Source: Paenalcaligenes sp050487225
Lineage (GTDB): Bacteria > Pseudomonadota > Gammaproteobacteria > Burkholderiales > Burkholderiaceae_B
DNA: 64,000 nucleotides
Direction: 5' to 3'
Assembly (NCBI RefSeq): GCF_050487225.1
Contig: NZ_JBKQGY010000001.1
Location: 1,178,001-1,242,000 of the forward strand
Shown here: positions 26,664-35,491 of the stretch, in pieces
Layout: each line of letters opens with the position of its first letter
How positions within the stretch are numbered: position 1 is the stretch's first letter
Translations under genes and position numbers: made by a program
Notes under the pieces: generated by a model
Told to the model about the DNA's origin: nothing
The model's database searches: none
Seen by the model: only the letters and a program-made list of their open reading frames with translations

Positions 26664-27032
26664 TTAACGTTCTTTAATCCAGACACTGAAATCCTGTCTG
26701 GTGCCATAGAGCTTTAATGCATCCTCATACTGAGATACACGCTGTCCAACAGTTGATGCTGATGGGAACTTGTCCTTACCCTGCTCTATGATTTGCTGTC
26801 GGACCTTCAACGCCAAAGCGCTTGCCTCAGCCCTGCTTTTAGACCAGCAAAAAACCTGCACTCGGTAATGCTCACAATCAGGCAATCGACGCTCAAGATA
26901 GTCTTTGGCCTCACCGCCGACAACTTGGTAAACAATTAATGGAAAGGTAGGCTTTTCTGGTGTCACGTCTGGATAACAACGCTGACCAACCAAAGTCCCC
27001 AGCAGAGAAAAAATAGCGGCTTCTACCGTCAT
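26664..27032 (-). CDS. tail terminator / completion protein (DUF3168)
   Basis: 122 residues. TFPLIVYQVVGGE and HYRVQVFCWSKSRAEASALA match the DUF3168 tail completion proteins that cap the tube before it joins the head. The start overlaps the upstream gene by 4 bp. Position between the HK97-gp10-like and tube genes is canonical. Confidence 0.8.
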   Translation of the reverse strand: MTVEAAIFSLLGTLVGQRCYPDVTPEKPTFPLIVYQVVGGEAKDYLERRLPDCEHYRVQVFCWSKSRAEASALALKVRQQIIEQGKDKFPSASTVGQRVSQYEDALKLYGTRQDFSVWIKER

Positions 27033-27565
27033 GCGTATTTCTCCAACTCCGATGGATTAGCCAGTAACTCCGCCAAACGTTCCTTACCCCTAGCAATCCC
27101 CATTTCAATAGCCACAGTGCTATGCGCGTCAAACCCAGGGCGAAGAAATGGCTTTGCGGCTACCCACTCAGGTTCCGGCAACTCTTCTTTGCGTGGCATA
27201 TCCCAAATAATTTTGTTGTAACGCCAGTGCCCAAACTCAAGAAGGTGACCGTGTGGTGCGGTCTTCGCGTTCCACGAAACAGAATAAACAAAACGACCTT
27301 GCGCGGTGTCTGACCTGTCATCAGAAAAGGCTAGATAAATAGAGTCGCGCAGCAGGCCTTCAGTGGGCGCCTTAATTGCATTAGCCCCGCCTTTTAGCCC
27401 CGTAGAGCCGTCATACACTGGAGCAAATGACTTAGCCGCATCACGCAGAATCTTTCCTGCAGCTACGGCCATTGAACGTGGTAAGTGCGTTTTAGCAGCC
27501 ACGCCTAAACCCTCTAAACGCTTCTCTACTTCGGCAACATCAAAAACAAAAGTGGTTTCAACCAT
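27029..27565 (-). CDS. HK97-gp10-like neck protein
   Basis: About 178 residues from ATG 27565 (AAGGAGGCATGG before it). FDVAEVEKRLEGLGVAAKTHLPRS and APHGHLLEFGHW are typical of HK97-gp10-like tail/neck proteins. It overlaps the head closure gene upstream and the tail terminator downstream. It takes part in the head-tail interface. Confidence 0.8.
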   Translation of the reverse strand: MVETTFVFDVAEVEKRLEGLGVAAKTHLPRSMAVAAGKILRDAAKSFAPVYDGSTGLKGGANAIKAPTEGLLRDSIYLAFSDDRSDTAQGRFVYSVSWNAKTAPHGHLLEFGHWRYNKIIWDMPRKEELPEPEWVAAKPFLRPGFDAHSTVAIEMGIARGKERLAELLANPSELEKYA

Positions 27566-27908
27566 CCATGCCTCCTTGCCGGCAGACAAGATCAGTCCAC
27601 ACTTTATTGGCTACGTCATGACGCACCTGCTTGATGTCAAACACCATACCGTCACACTCAATGCACATGGCATCAGTGATACCCTTGCGGTACCGGATTC
27701 GGAACGAGTAAGCATCAATGGAGGCTGACACATTCCCTGCGTTACGTGTCACCCCCATACCCGTTTGCGTTTTAATCCACGCCCACGGCTTCGCCACTAT
27801 CGCCCCTTTCCCTGTAGGCTGTCCGGTTTCATCCTGACCAGCATCTTTGTGCCGAATAACAATGCGCCGGTTTAAGTTACCCGCTGGCAGTCCGTCTTTA
27901 TCAGTCAT
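27558..27908 (-). CDS. phage head closure (head-tail joining) protein
   Basis: 116 residues. GNLNRRIVIRHKDAGQDETG and the end FDIKQVRHDVANKVWTDLVC are characteristic of the head-tail joining family that plugs the connector after DNA packaging. It is five bases from the connector gene. Confidence 0.8.
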   Translation of the reverse strand: MTDKDGLPAGNLNRRIVIRHKDAGQDETGQPTGKGAIVAKPWAWIKTQTGMGVTRNAGNVSASIDAYSFRIRYRKGITDAMCIECDGMVFDIKQVRHDVANKVWTDLVCRQGGMDG

Positions 27909-27913
27909 AGCGC

Positions 27914-28423
27914 TTAGAACCCACTTGGAACAGTAAAAGACGAAAGCAGGAAATCCAGATTACGAATTTTCGTGTCTTTAGAAGTCAGATCGCGGTCTTT
28001 ATACATAAAGCCAATCACCATCAGCAACCAAGACCGCAGCTGCGCGGGGCATGTATCGCGGTCAAGCCCTGCCTCAAACCTCACCTCTAGCAGTGCTGTT
28101 GAGGATGCCCGATCTGTAACGATGACCGAACGTTTTGCCACCCGCCTATGTTGAAATGGCACCGGCACACCACCAGATAACACCGATTCAATTTTGGTAA
28201 TGCCCCCCTTTGAAAGCGATTGGCCAGAAACAATGGTTTCTTCGTAAATGCCCTTACGTAAAATTGAGCCGGTGATTTCTTCGGCTATACCACGGGCTCC
28301 GGGAATCAACACCTTTTCAATATGGGTGTTTTCTTCCTCAATATCGCCATCAGCCTTGACCTGCGCGACCGCTTCCTCAAGGCTGATCAGTTCATCACCT
28401 ATCAGCTCAATTAGCCGCAGCAT
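27914..28423 (-). CDS. head-tail connector (gp6-like adaptor)
   Basis: About 169 residues starting with MLRLIELIGDELISLEEAVA, the typical N-terminus of gp6-like adaptors. A longer frame upstream (to 28480) is unlikely because it runs inside the small gene before it. The C-terminus (LRSWLLMVIGFMYKDRD) is the conserved helical core. The protein forms the ring under the portal. Confidence 0.75.
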   Translation of the reverse strand: MLRLIELIGDELISLEEAVAQVKADGDIEEENTHIEKVLIPGARGIAEEITGSILRKGIYEETIVSGQSLSKGGITKIESVLSGGVPVPFQHRRVAKRSVIVTDRASSTALLEVRFEAGLDRDTCPAQLRSWLLMVIGFMYKDRDLTSKDTKIRNLDFLLSSFTVPSGF

Positions 28424-28580
28424 TACCACCCTGCTTGCCAGTTGTGCCCTTACCTCTTTCTGGCACATGCTTTTCAGCAATATTTCGCTTAATCAGTAAA
28501 TCGGCCTTTGCTTCTTCAAAGCCAGCCACATCACCAACCGTGTAGGCACCGCAGTTTTTCAAGAATTTCACTTGAACCAT
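28407..28580 (-). CDS. small conserved head-module protein
   Basis: 57 residues from ATG 28580 (GGAGTTGTC before it). VQVKFLKNCGAYTVGDVAGF followed by a Lys/Glu-rich part resembles small phage proteins of the DUF7210 type that follow the capsid gene. The stop overlaps the connector start by 17 bp. Function unknown. Confidence 0.6.
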   Translation of the reverse strand: MVQVKFLKNCGAYTVGDVAGFEEAKADLLIKRNIAEKHVPERGKGTTGKQGGNAAAN

Positions 28581-28593
28581 GACAACTCCAAAA

Positions 28594-28617
28594 TAAAAAG
28601 GGTGCACTAGGCACCCT
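28594..28617 (-). terminator. hairpin downstream of the capsid gene
   Basis: AGGGTGC-ACTAG-GCACCCT with a T tract on the minus strand, between the capsid gene and the following small gene. Confidence 0.7.
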
Positions 28618-28631
28618 GTGTTAACGCGGGA

Positions 28632-29936
28632 TTAAGCGCCCCACTGAACGTCGATCAGAACAGCAACAGACTCAACGTGACGTGGGCCAAAGTCATGCTT
28701 GGCAATAACACGAATCAATGTCTGATTACGTTGGAAGGCAGATACTGTTTTGCCTTCACCATCTATGTAGGTAGCTTCTTTGGAGAAGTCGATAACCAAG
28801 CGGCTATCTTCACCAATGAAACAATCACCGAAGTCGGCTAAGTAAATCTCAGACCCATTAGAGTCAGAATTCACGGCTAGGTTGATCGGGATTTGAGTGG
28901 TTGTACCTACTGGATAGCCCATCAAGAAGCCTTGATCCAACTCTGGGTAAACTTTGTTGCCGTTACCATCACGCAATGCCTGTAGGAATCGCTTTGTACG
29001 CGGTGCCATCACCCAGCCTACTGCTGTCATATTGGCGTCTGCCGACTCAAGCATCAGCACCAATTTGTTCAGCTCAATTGAAACCTGCTCAATTGTTGGC
29101 TTAGCCTGCGCAGCTGCATACACGTTTTGGGTAGATGCCCAATAACGCAGGCCCTTGGGAGTATCATCGTTACCGTTATCACGGATGAATGCCTTATCTT
29201 CACGCGTACCCATCGCTGACGTAACGTCACCCACCACGATCTGATCCACATTTGGGTTCGCACTTGAGTTTGCGATCAGATCGTTAGAAATCGGCACTAG
29301 ACCAGTCAAGTTTTTACCAGACAGTTTTAAGTCACCAAACTCTTGCTGGCTCGTAGGAATATCGGAATCTGTACCGGTATAGCCAACCACCGCACCACCC
29401 TTCAAACGCGGAATAGTCAGATTGCCGTTATTAAGCTGAATAGAACGAGCACCCAACTTACGCACTACTGATTTCGGGCGTAGCAGCTCGATCACTTCTG
29501 TTGAAAGGTTCTCTGGTACGAGTACACCGCCAGCACCGGGGGTTAGCGTATTGAGTGACGCGGCAATGTGGTCACCATAGCCTCGGTCCATTGCAATTTG
29601 TGCTGCTAACTGGCTATTACCCTGCGCTGCAGTCAAAGCCAAAACCATGCGTGCCATGCCAGTGCCTTTAGCCTCTGGCTCACGCGGCACCGCTGGTACG
29701 GTATTAGTCTTGCGCACATGGCTTTCAACAGGCGTTGCTGATTGTGCGGCCATACGCTCTGCCGTTTCTAAACGCTCGATAGATGCGGTCAGATCGTTAA
29801 ATTTTGCTGATAGCGTGGAAAAATCAGACAACTGCTCCGCACTCAGGTTCCCGCTTTCTTTTTCTGCGGTGGCCAGAGCTTGGATTTGATCGTTAATTTT
29901 TGCGCGTTCAGCACGAAGTTCATGCACTTTAGGCAT
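28632..29936 (-). CDS. HK97-family major capsid protein
   Basis: 434 residues from ATG 29936 (GGGGAAAACA before it); the longer frame would start inside a terminator hairpin. Residues about 1-75 are a coiled-coil delta/scaffold domain (ELRAERAKINDQIQAL), probably removed by the S49 protease. The core has LTPGAGGVLVPENLSTEVIELLRP and the C-terminal FDFGPRHVES-type end of HK97 capsids. It forms the icosahedral shell. Confidence 0.92.
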   Translation of the reverse strand: MPKVHELRAERAKINDQIQALATAEKESGNLSAEQLSDFSTLSAKFNDLTASIERLETAERMAAQSATPVESHVRKTNTVPAVPREPEAKGTGMARMVLALTAAQGNSQLAAQIAMDRGYGDHIAASLNTLTPGAGGVLVPENLSTEVIELLRPKSVVRKLGARSIQLNNGNLTIPRLKGGAVVGYTGTDSDIPTSQQEFGDLKLSGKNLTGLVPISNDLIANSSANPNVDQIVVGDVTSAMGTREDKAFIRDNGNDDTPKGLRYWASTQNVYAAAQAKPTIEQVSIELNKLVLMLESADANMTAVGWVMAPRTKRFLQALRDGNGNKVYPELDQGFLMGYPVGTTTQIPINLAVNSDSNGSEIYLADFGDCFIGEDSRLVIDFSKEATYIDGEGKTVSAFQRNQTLIRVIAKHDFGPRHVESVAVLIDVQWGA

Positions 29937-29948
29937 TGTTTTCCCCAT

Positions 29949-29971
29949 AAAAAAAGCCACCCGTAGGTGGC
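29949..29971 (-). terminator. hairpin upstream of the capsid gene
   Basis: GCCACC-CGTA-GGTGGC (29956-29971) with a T tract on the minus strand, directly before the capsid ribosome binding site. Confidence 0.7.
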
Positions 29972-29997
29972 AAGACATCATTTAGTCGCGAACGCGC

Positions 29998-30936
29998 CTA
30001 AATACGATTTTGGATTTCCATAGCCGCCGCACGGGTGGCCACACTGCTTCTCTTTGGAGCGCTTGCACGCTTTTGTGCAACCTCTGCTGCAATACGGTTT
30101 ACAGCAACCTGTGGTGACTCAACAGAATCGGCAAAGCCCATCTCTATGGCCTTCTGACCAAAGAACACACCAGCCTCTGTTTCCTTTACTGATGCAGCCG
30201 ACATACCACGGTTCCGAGCAACTGTTTCTGTGAATACCTCGTAATGGCTATTCACTAAGTCAGTAAGCCACTGACCAGCCTCCTCAGTTAGAGGCGCATG
30301 GCTGGCTAAGTCATCTTTACGCGCACCGGCAAAGATCGAGGTGATCTTTACTCCTTGCTGCTCATGGCGTTTGCTTAGGTCAATATGGCGGGCAATGACC
30401 CCCACCGACCCCACTCCAGAGCTGCGAGAGACGATAAGATTTGTCGCAGCAGAAGCAATGGCAAAACCCGCTGAGTACGCACCAAAGTTTGAAATGGCGG
30501 TAATTGGCTTAATGGCTCGTGCCGCATAAATATCGTCAACTAGCTCAAAACACCCTAGCGTCGAACCACCCGGACTATCTATGTCCAGAACAATATGCTC
30601 GATGCTTGGATCATTCAGCGCAGCGTTCAACATGCCGCGTATTTCTTCGTAGCTTGTCATGGAGTAGCACGGGTCTAGGTGCGTGTTGCGCGACACTAGA
30701 ACGCCATGAACAGGTAACACATAAACGCCTGTATCTCGCGCTGCCTGCAAGCGCCGCTCAGATGGTGAAACAGCCTGTGTTTCCGCACCGTCATGCTGAG
30801 CAGTTGCCCCATGAACATTGACAATATTCAGGCTCATAGCCTGATTTGCCCAATGCACAGCCATATCCAGCACATCCTCTCGGATAAGCTGCGGCGTATT
30901 AAATATCAAGCCGATTAAACGGTGATGATTTTTCAT
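29998..30936 (-). CDS. S49 family prohead protease (SppA-like)
   Basis: 312 residues. The signatures DIDSPGGSTLGCFELVDDIYAA, NFGAYSAGFAIAS (nucleophile Ser) and GSVGVIARHIDLSK, with the Lys in FAGARKDD as general base, define an S49 peptidase. In this position it matures the capsid by cutting the delta domain. It overlaps the portal stop by 4 bp. Confidence 0.9.
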   Translation of the reverse strand: MKNHHRLIGLIFNTPQLIREDVLDMAVHWANQAMSLNIVNVHGATAQHDGAETQAVSPSERRLQAARDTGVYVLPVHGVLVSRNTHLDPCYSMTSYEEIRGMLNAALNDPSIEHIVLDIDSPGGSTLGCFELVDDIYAARAIKPITAISNFGAYSAGFAIASAATNLIVSRSSGVGSVGVIARHIDLSKRHEQQGVKITSIFAGARKDDLASHAPLTEEAGQWLTDLVNSHYEVFTETVARNRGMSAASVKETEAGVFFGQKAIEMGFADSVESPQVAVNRIAAEVAQKRASAPKRSSVATRAAAMEIQNRI

Positions 30937-32171
30937 TGAAGTGCCTTGTGAATTTCGGCCAAAGCCTTAGCTTCGTCTTTGTTAGTTGGAATCCCTGTGG
31001 CTGCATCGACCATGTTTAATGGCTGCAAGTACACATCCCCACCAGGTATAGGAGGAAGATTTTCAAGCTTGCGAATATCGTTTACAGACAGCCACCCCCA
31101 CTGCCGTGCAATTGCATACGCTTTGTAGCGGGCCTCTTGATTGCCCCGGAGCAAGCCGCCAATGTTGAACTCAATGTAGAGCTCATCCATTTCATCCAAG
31201 CGGAGAAAATCGCGCTGCATCGCGCTTTCATGGCGCTTAATCCATGGCAATAGCCCATAGATAACAAACTGGATTTGAAGGTTCTCAACGTTGTTAAGAG
31301 TCGCCCCCTCCATCACTGCCAGCATTGGTAATGGAATCTTCCAGATTCGCGCCACATCCACACCAGTCAACGTCAGCGCCTTAATTAGATCAGCGTCGAC
31401 GTTGCTCATTGAGAGAGGCTTAAAGGTCATCCCCTCCTGCAGAAACGCTACTTTGTTGCTGTTAGGAGAACCACCAAAGCGGGCTTGCCAAGACGTAGTT
31501 ATGTCATCAATTATTTTTTGGTCTTTGATGGCCCCCGAATCTTTTGGCCGCTCTAAAACCCCCGATAACGCGGTCCCATTAACAAATGACTTTGCCGCGT
31601 ACTCAGACAAGGCCAACGAGTAACCGATAGCGTTGGCATGCAATGCTATCGGCGATGCCCCCACGTAATTATCAAATGACATCCAGCGCACATGATGGAA
31701 ATAGCGCTGTGGCAGCCTTTCATCACTTCCCGCAATTTGATAGTAGGGGCACAGGTCTGATCCCTTCCAGACCGTAATGTTGTCGGGATCCATCGGGTAT
31801 AGCCCAGTGATAACTCCACCACCATCTCGTTCTATATAGCTGTATGAGTTACCCCGTAAACCTGCTGACATCTGACTAAACTCTCGGTACTCGAACGAGG
31901 TCTGCCAAGGGTTCGGCCTGTATTTCAGAATTTTGTATAAAGGGTGATCTGTAGCAGCTTCCCTGCCGCCGTTGGGCAGTCGGCGGTAGAGTTCAACAGG
32001 CAGCTGCGCAATGCTTTCTGCAAGCAAAGACACACAGTTCTGCAACACAGGAATTGCCATTGCACTCTTGGCATTTACATCCTGTCCCGCCGCTGAACGA
32101 ACGCCACCCAAAAAACCAGAAAGCCAACCTGAGCCACCCTGTCCACTATCGGTAGCTCTTCTAAACAGCAT
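30933..32171 (-). CDS. HK97-family portal protein
   Basis: 412 residues. NCVSLLAESIAQLPVELYRR near residue 47, and NVENLQIQFVIYGLLPWIKRHE, are classic HK97 gp3-type portal motifs. It forms the dodecameric DNA channel at one capsid vertex and docks the terminase. It lies between the small membrane gene and the protease. Confidence 0.93.
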   Translation of the reverse strand: MLFRRATDSGQGGSGWLSGFLGGVRSAAGQDVNAKSAMAIPVLQNCVSLLAESIAQLPVELYRRLPNGGREAATDHPLYKILKYRPNPWQTSFEYREFSQMSAGLRGNSYSYIERDGGGVITGLYPMDPDNITVWKGSDLCPYYQIAGSDERLPQRYFHHVRWMSFDNYVGASPIALHANAIGYSLALSEYAAKSFVNGTALSGVLERPKDSGAIKDQKIIDDITTSWQARFGGSPNSNKVAFLQEGMTFKPLSMSNVDADLIKALTLTGVDVARIWKIPLPMLAVMEGATLNNVENLQIQFVIYGLLPWIKRHESAMQRDFLRLDEMDELYIEFNIGGLLRGNQEARYKAYAIARQWGWLSVNDIRKLENLPPIPGGDVYLQPLNMVDAATGIPTNKDEAKALAEIHKALQ

Positions 32172-32316
32172 TTCGGTCTAGTCCTATACCAAAGAGAATT
32201 AATAAAACACCGCCTACTATGGCAGCCCCTGCCGGCGAGACTTGAGCAATACCACTCACTAAAGCAATGAAGCCCACAAGCATGCACACCAGTGCGATTT
32301 TTTCCTGACGATTCAA
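32161..32316 (-). CDS. small two-TM protein between terminase and portal
   Basis: 51 residues starting at TTG 32316, with AAGGAG seven bases upstream inside the TerL end. The sequence begins MNRQEKIALVCMLVGFIALV and has a second hydrophobic stretch (AAIVGGVLLILFGIGL). It overlaps the TerL stop at one end and the portal start at the other, so all three are coupled. The function is unknown; small membrane proteins at this place occur in other phages. Confidence 0.6.
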   Translation of the reverse strand: MNRQEKIALVCMLVGFIALVSGIAQVSPAGAAIVGGVLLILFGIGLDRNAV

Positions 32317-34034
32317 ATCCCTACTCCTTGCTCATAAACGCTGGCTTCTTCTTTAGCAATAGGCAGCATGACGCGACCAATAGCCATAATTAGCGCTACA
32401 GCTCCGTCAATTTTGTTATCCGTGTGTTGTTTGGTAGGACGCACAATATCATCGCTACCAGGCAAGTGACGCCCCACTACGTTTGAAATACACCAGCTCA
32501 TAATGGGGTTGCCATCATGGTGAAAGCGCCCAGACAAAATAGCCGCCTCAAGTTCTTTCATTGGGTCGGACATATTCGTGAAGTTCTGGACAATCGTGAT
32601 TGGGCTTAGCCCTTCATCATCCAATTGGTGCGACAGGTTAGCTGCACCGTGTGGATCTAAAGGCGTTGCGATGACCGGCGACTGAGCATTGATTTCTAAT
32701 GCCTCTGCCAGAATGTCACGGTAATCAATCTCCGCACCATGAGTCTGTATCAAGTGACCAGAAGCTACCCAGCTCTGGTAGCGATCTGCCATGCGCCTGT
32801 TATCGCTACTGGTTACTGTGTCCTCTGGTACCCAAAATGTAGGCGAGACACAGTAGTAGTGAATCTTCCCGTCGATCACCTCATGAAATAGCGGCACCAT
32901 TGCGGTAAGGTCGATCTTGGACGCCAAGTCCGCCCCTATTACGCAATCCCAACCAGCAAAACGCTCTAACGTCAGGGTTCGGTCAATACATGGATCAGCC
33001 ACATACCTCGCCATGTTGAAGTAACCACTCTTAGCGGCCGTCCACACATTTAAGTGCTTATTCTTAAAGGTGGTGGAAAAACGTGCCCGACGTATGGCCT
33101 GCTGTTGCTGAGAAACTAGGTAGTCCTCATTAACCGATACCCCCATGTTGGGATTGGCCTTGGCCAACACCTTGGGGTCGGTCCAGTCGTCGCCCTCGTC
33201 GATTGTCCAAATCCAGCCAAACAGCTCATGATTGGGGACAATGCCCTCAAGCATTTCAATAACTTCTTGCCGCTTGTCGTAACACGGGCCGGAGATATTC
33301 GCCCCCGCAGTCGTGATGATGAACATAAGCGGCTGCTCACGCGCACCCATACCCGTTTGCATAGTGACGTATAGATCGTCAGCCATATGCTCGTGATACT
33401 CATCGACAATGGAGCATGAAGGCGATGCACCATCACCCGGATTACCAATAACAGGCTCAAACCGGCTCCCATCCTCTGGGCGATTCATGTTGCCGGCATT
33501 AACCTCAATCCCGAGCAACGCCTTTAACTCTGGTGTACGCATGACCATCAAACGTGCTGGCCTAAATACCTCCCACGCTTGCTTTTCAGTAGTAGCACCG
33601 CTGTACACCTCTGCGCCAAACTCACCATCAGCGCAAAACATGGCAAGCCCCACACCGGCAGCAATTACGCTCTTACCGTTTTTACGTGGCACTTCCCAAT
33701 ACGATTCTCTGAACCGGCGTAACCCGTCCTTTTTTCTTAGCCAGCCAAAGGTGCAAGCCATGCCAAATAACTGCCATGGCTCTAGAATGATTTTCTTTTT
33801 TTCCCTCGCCCACTTGCCTTTTGTGTGCGGCATGTATTCGATGAGTTTGATTTTTTTCTCAGCCTGAGCCGGATCAAACTTATAAGGGAAGTCTCGCTTT
33901 TTGCTTTTTACTATTTCGTCTAAATGACGCTGGCAGGCTAGAGTTATATATCGGCAACATGGTATTTTGCCGCGCACGACATCGCGGGCGAACTGCGTTG
34001 CTGCAGCCACCCGTGGGAACTTCGCTTTTGACAT
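32313..34034 (-). CDS. terminase large subunit
   Basis: 573 residues. The ATPase P-loop variant PRKNGKSVIAAGVG (about 115-128), the Walker B SCSIVDEYHEH and the nuclease-domain acid pair starting at CVIGADLASKIDLTAM place it in the Terminase_1 family used by HK97-like cos phages. It cuts and pumps genome DNA into the head. It follows TerS by one base. Confidence 0.93.
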   Translation of the reverse strand: MSKAKFPRVAAATQFARDVVRGKIPCCRYITLACQRHLDEIVKSKKRDFPYKFDPAQAEKKIKLIEYMPHTKGKWAREKKKIILEPWQLFGMACTFGWLRKKDGLRRFRESYWEVPRKNGKSVIAAGVGLAMFCADGEFGAEVYSGATTEKQAWEVFRPARLMVMRTPELKALLGIEVNAGNMNRPEDGSRFEPVIGNPGDGASPSCSIVDEYHEHMADDLYVTMQTGMGAREQPLMFIITTAGANISGPCYDKRQEVIEMLEGIVPNHELFGWIWTIDEGDDWTDPKVLAKANPNMGVSVNEDYLVSQQQQAIRRARFSTTFKNKHLNVWTAAKSGYFNMARYVADPCIDRTLTLERFAGWDCVIGADLASKIDLTAMVPLFHEVIDGKIHYYCVSPTFWVPEDTVTSSDNRRMADRYQSWVASGHLIQTHGAEIDYRDILAEALEINAQSPVIATPLDPHGAANLSHQLDDEGLSPITIVQNFTNMSDPMKELEAAILSGRFHHDGNPIMSWCISNVVGRHLPGSDDIVRPTKQHTDNKIDGAVALIMAIGRVMLPIAKEEASVYEQGVGI

Positions 34035-34035
34035 T

Positions 34036-34515
34036 TCACATGTTTAAGATGCCGGCTAGCTCAGCAGTAGGGTCCTGTTTCTTGGGACCCAACAGTCTCT
34101 GTCGACTGGATGGGTCGAGGCCAAGCAAAGATCCAAAGGTTGCCATTTGCCTTGTAGCCTCGTTGATGATTGTCGCTGCTGGATTCTTAACGATCCCGCC
34201 TTGCGCCCCTTCGACAGTAATGCCGTTCCTAGCAATATCTTCTTCAGCTAATCGGAATCTACCGTAAGCCGCACAATAAAATTCTAGGTTCTGAATATCG
34301 GTTGCCTGTAGCACCTTCTCTGCGCAGAGAAGTGGTGCTAAGTGCTCCCACAAATTACGGCCCGGCCCTTGCAGCCAGTCCGGTGCATCAATATTGACTA
34401 CACCGCCAAACTCAGGCGCATCTTTGTTCAGTGCGCGCTTACCAGGGTTGCCCGCAGCAACCTTGCGCTCGGTCGGTTTTGGTCTACGACCTGAACGCCC
34501 CGGAACACCCGCCAT
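34036..34515 (-). CDS. terminase small subunit (P27 family)
   Basis: About 159 residues from ATG 34515 (GGGAGGGGGT before it). The cationic N-terminus (GRSGRRPKPTERKVAAGNPG), APDWLQGPGRNLWEHLAPLL and the end GLDPSSRQRLLG are typical of P27-type small terminases. It recognises the packaging site, a candidate for which lies directly upstream. Confidence 0.88.
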   Translation of the reverse strand: MAGVPGRSGRRPKPTERKVAAGNPGKRALNKDAPEFGGVVNIDAPDWLQGPGRNLWEHLAPLLCAEKVLQATDIQNLEFYCAAYGRFRLAEEDIARNGITVEGAQGGIVKNPAATIINEATRQMATFGSLLGLDPSSRQRLLGPKKQDPTAELAGILNM

Positions 34516-34530
34516 ACCCCCTCCCACTAA

Positions 34531-34600
34531 ATTTCATTTTACGCGGGGATAAAAATCTGCCTAGACGGGCGGTCTACGAAATGAAAAGATTTTTGGTTTT
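34531..34600. promoter_or_regulatory. candidate cos/packaging site with three inverted repeats
   Basis: This gap between HNH and TerS contains three overlapping inverted repeats: TTTCATTT/AAATGAAA (34532, 34579), AAAAATCT/AGATTTTT (34551, 34587) and TAGAC/GTCTA (34562, 34572), plus C/G runs on both sides. HNH-TerS-TerL phages usually carry cos here. The exact cut is not predictable by eye. Confidence 0.5.
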
Positions 34601-34970
34601 ATACCCCCCCTACCCTGCGCCTGCTCGATTCCTTGAGCGTTTTCTCTTTATGGCAGTCGCCACAAATGGTTTGCAGGTTCTCTAGAGCGTCCGTGCCGCC
34701 CTCCGCTTTTGGAATGATGTGGTCAACTTCATTGCCATACGTAACCGAACCCTTAGCTGCGCACGGCCTGCATTGGTGACCATCACGCCTCAGCACAAAC
34801 TTACGCTTACGTTGCCACTCAGCACCGTAGCCGCGCTGTGAAGACGATCCGCGCTCAGGGGCATTCCACCCAGACTCCTGGTCTAGATGCTCATCGCAGT
34901 AACCACCAGCATTCCTATGGGGGCGTCTGCACGTTTTAACCCTGCACGGTTTTTGTATTCTTCTAGTCAT
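34599..34970 (-). CDS. HNH endonuclease
   Basis: About 123 residues from ATG 34970, which overlaps the preceding stop. Zinc-binding Cys pairs (CRVKTCRR, CRPCAAKG, CGDCH) and the HNH core EVDHIIPKAEGGTDALENLQ are clear. In HK97-like phages the HNH protein next to TerS works with terminase in cos cleavage, which fits its position at the start of the late operon. Confidence 0.88.
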   Translation of the reverse strand: MTRRIQKPCRVKTCRRPHRNAGGYCDEHLDQESGWNAPERGSSSQRGYGAEWQRKRKFVLRRDGHQCRPCAAKGSVTYGNEVDHIIPKAEGGTDALENLQTICGDCHKEKTLKESSRRRVGGV

Positions 34971-35280
34971 GCTGCAAACTATGGCTGCCTTTAGCCATCT
35001 CGTTACAGCAGACAAGAGCTAGGCCGCTAATCATATGTATGTCATTCATAAGACCAACCCTAGCGTCACGGCGAAGCCTGACAGACTCTTTGCGAACATA
35101 CTTACCAGACGGAGAGTCTTTGCCCGCATCTTCTGCAATTTTTTTAATCCGGAAATCATAACGACGCAGCGATCTCAATAATTGCCTATGCATTGAAATC
35201 GCTACCAGAGGATCCAGCCCCATCCTAACCGCTGCCCTTATTGATCTTCTACAGGCATCCAGTTGCGCATTAACGCTCAT
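34963..35280 (-). CDS. hypothetical protein, first gene of the late operon
   Basis: 105 residues, basic and helical (LRRYDFRIKKIAEDAGKD), overlapping the HNH start by 8 bp. No family recognised. Being first after a terminator and a long intergenic region, it may lie next to the late promoter. Confidence 0.55.
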   Translation of the reverse strand: MSVNAQLDACRRSIRAAVRMGLDPLVAISMHRQLLRSLRRYDFRIKKIAEDAGKDSPSGKYVRKESVRLRRDARVGLMNDIHMISGLALVCCNEMAKGSHSLQHD

Positions 35281-35324
35281 AACAAGCCTCTATTACTCCG
35301 CCCCGGCAACACTACAGACGTAAA

Positions 35325-35348
35325 AAACCAGCGCTAATGGGCTGGTTT
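35325..35348 (-). terminator. hairpin at the head of the late operon
   Basis: AAACCAGC (35325) pairs with GCTGGTTT (35341-35348), with an A/T tract giving TTTTTT on the minus strand. Confidence 0.6.
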
Positions 35349-35392
35349 ATGGCGTGAGGCGCTACTTACCGAGAGATCCATAAATATTAGGG

Positions 35393-35419
35393 AAAACCCC
35401 TATGAAAATTAGGGGTTTT
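35393..35419. terminator. perfect 10-bp inverted repeat, probable terminator
   Basis: AAAACCCCTA - 7 nt - TAGGGGTTTT. It is symmetrical, so it could end transcription in either direction. It stands 73 bp before the plus-strand gene at 35492. Confidence 0.6.
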
Positions 35420-35491
35420 ATGAATCGCAACTCTTAATTTGATATTAGCGATGCAACTTCGCACCGCTTTTAATTTTTTAGGAGTCAGAAC

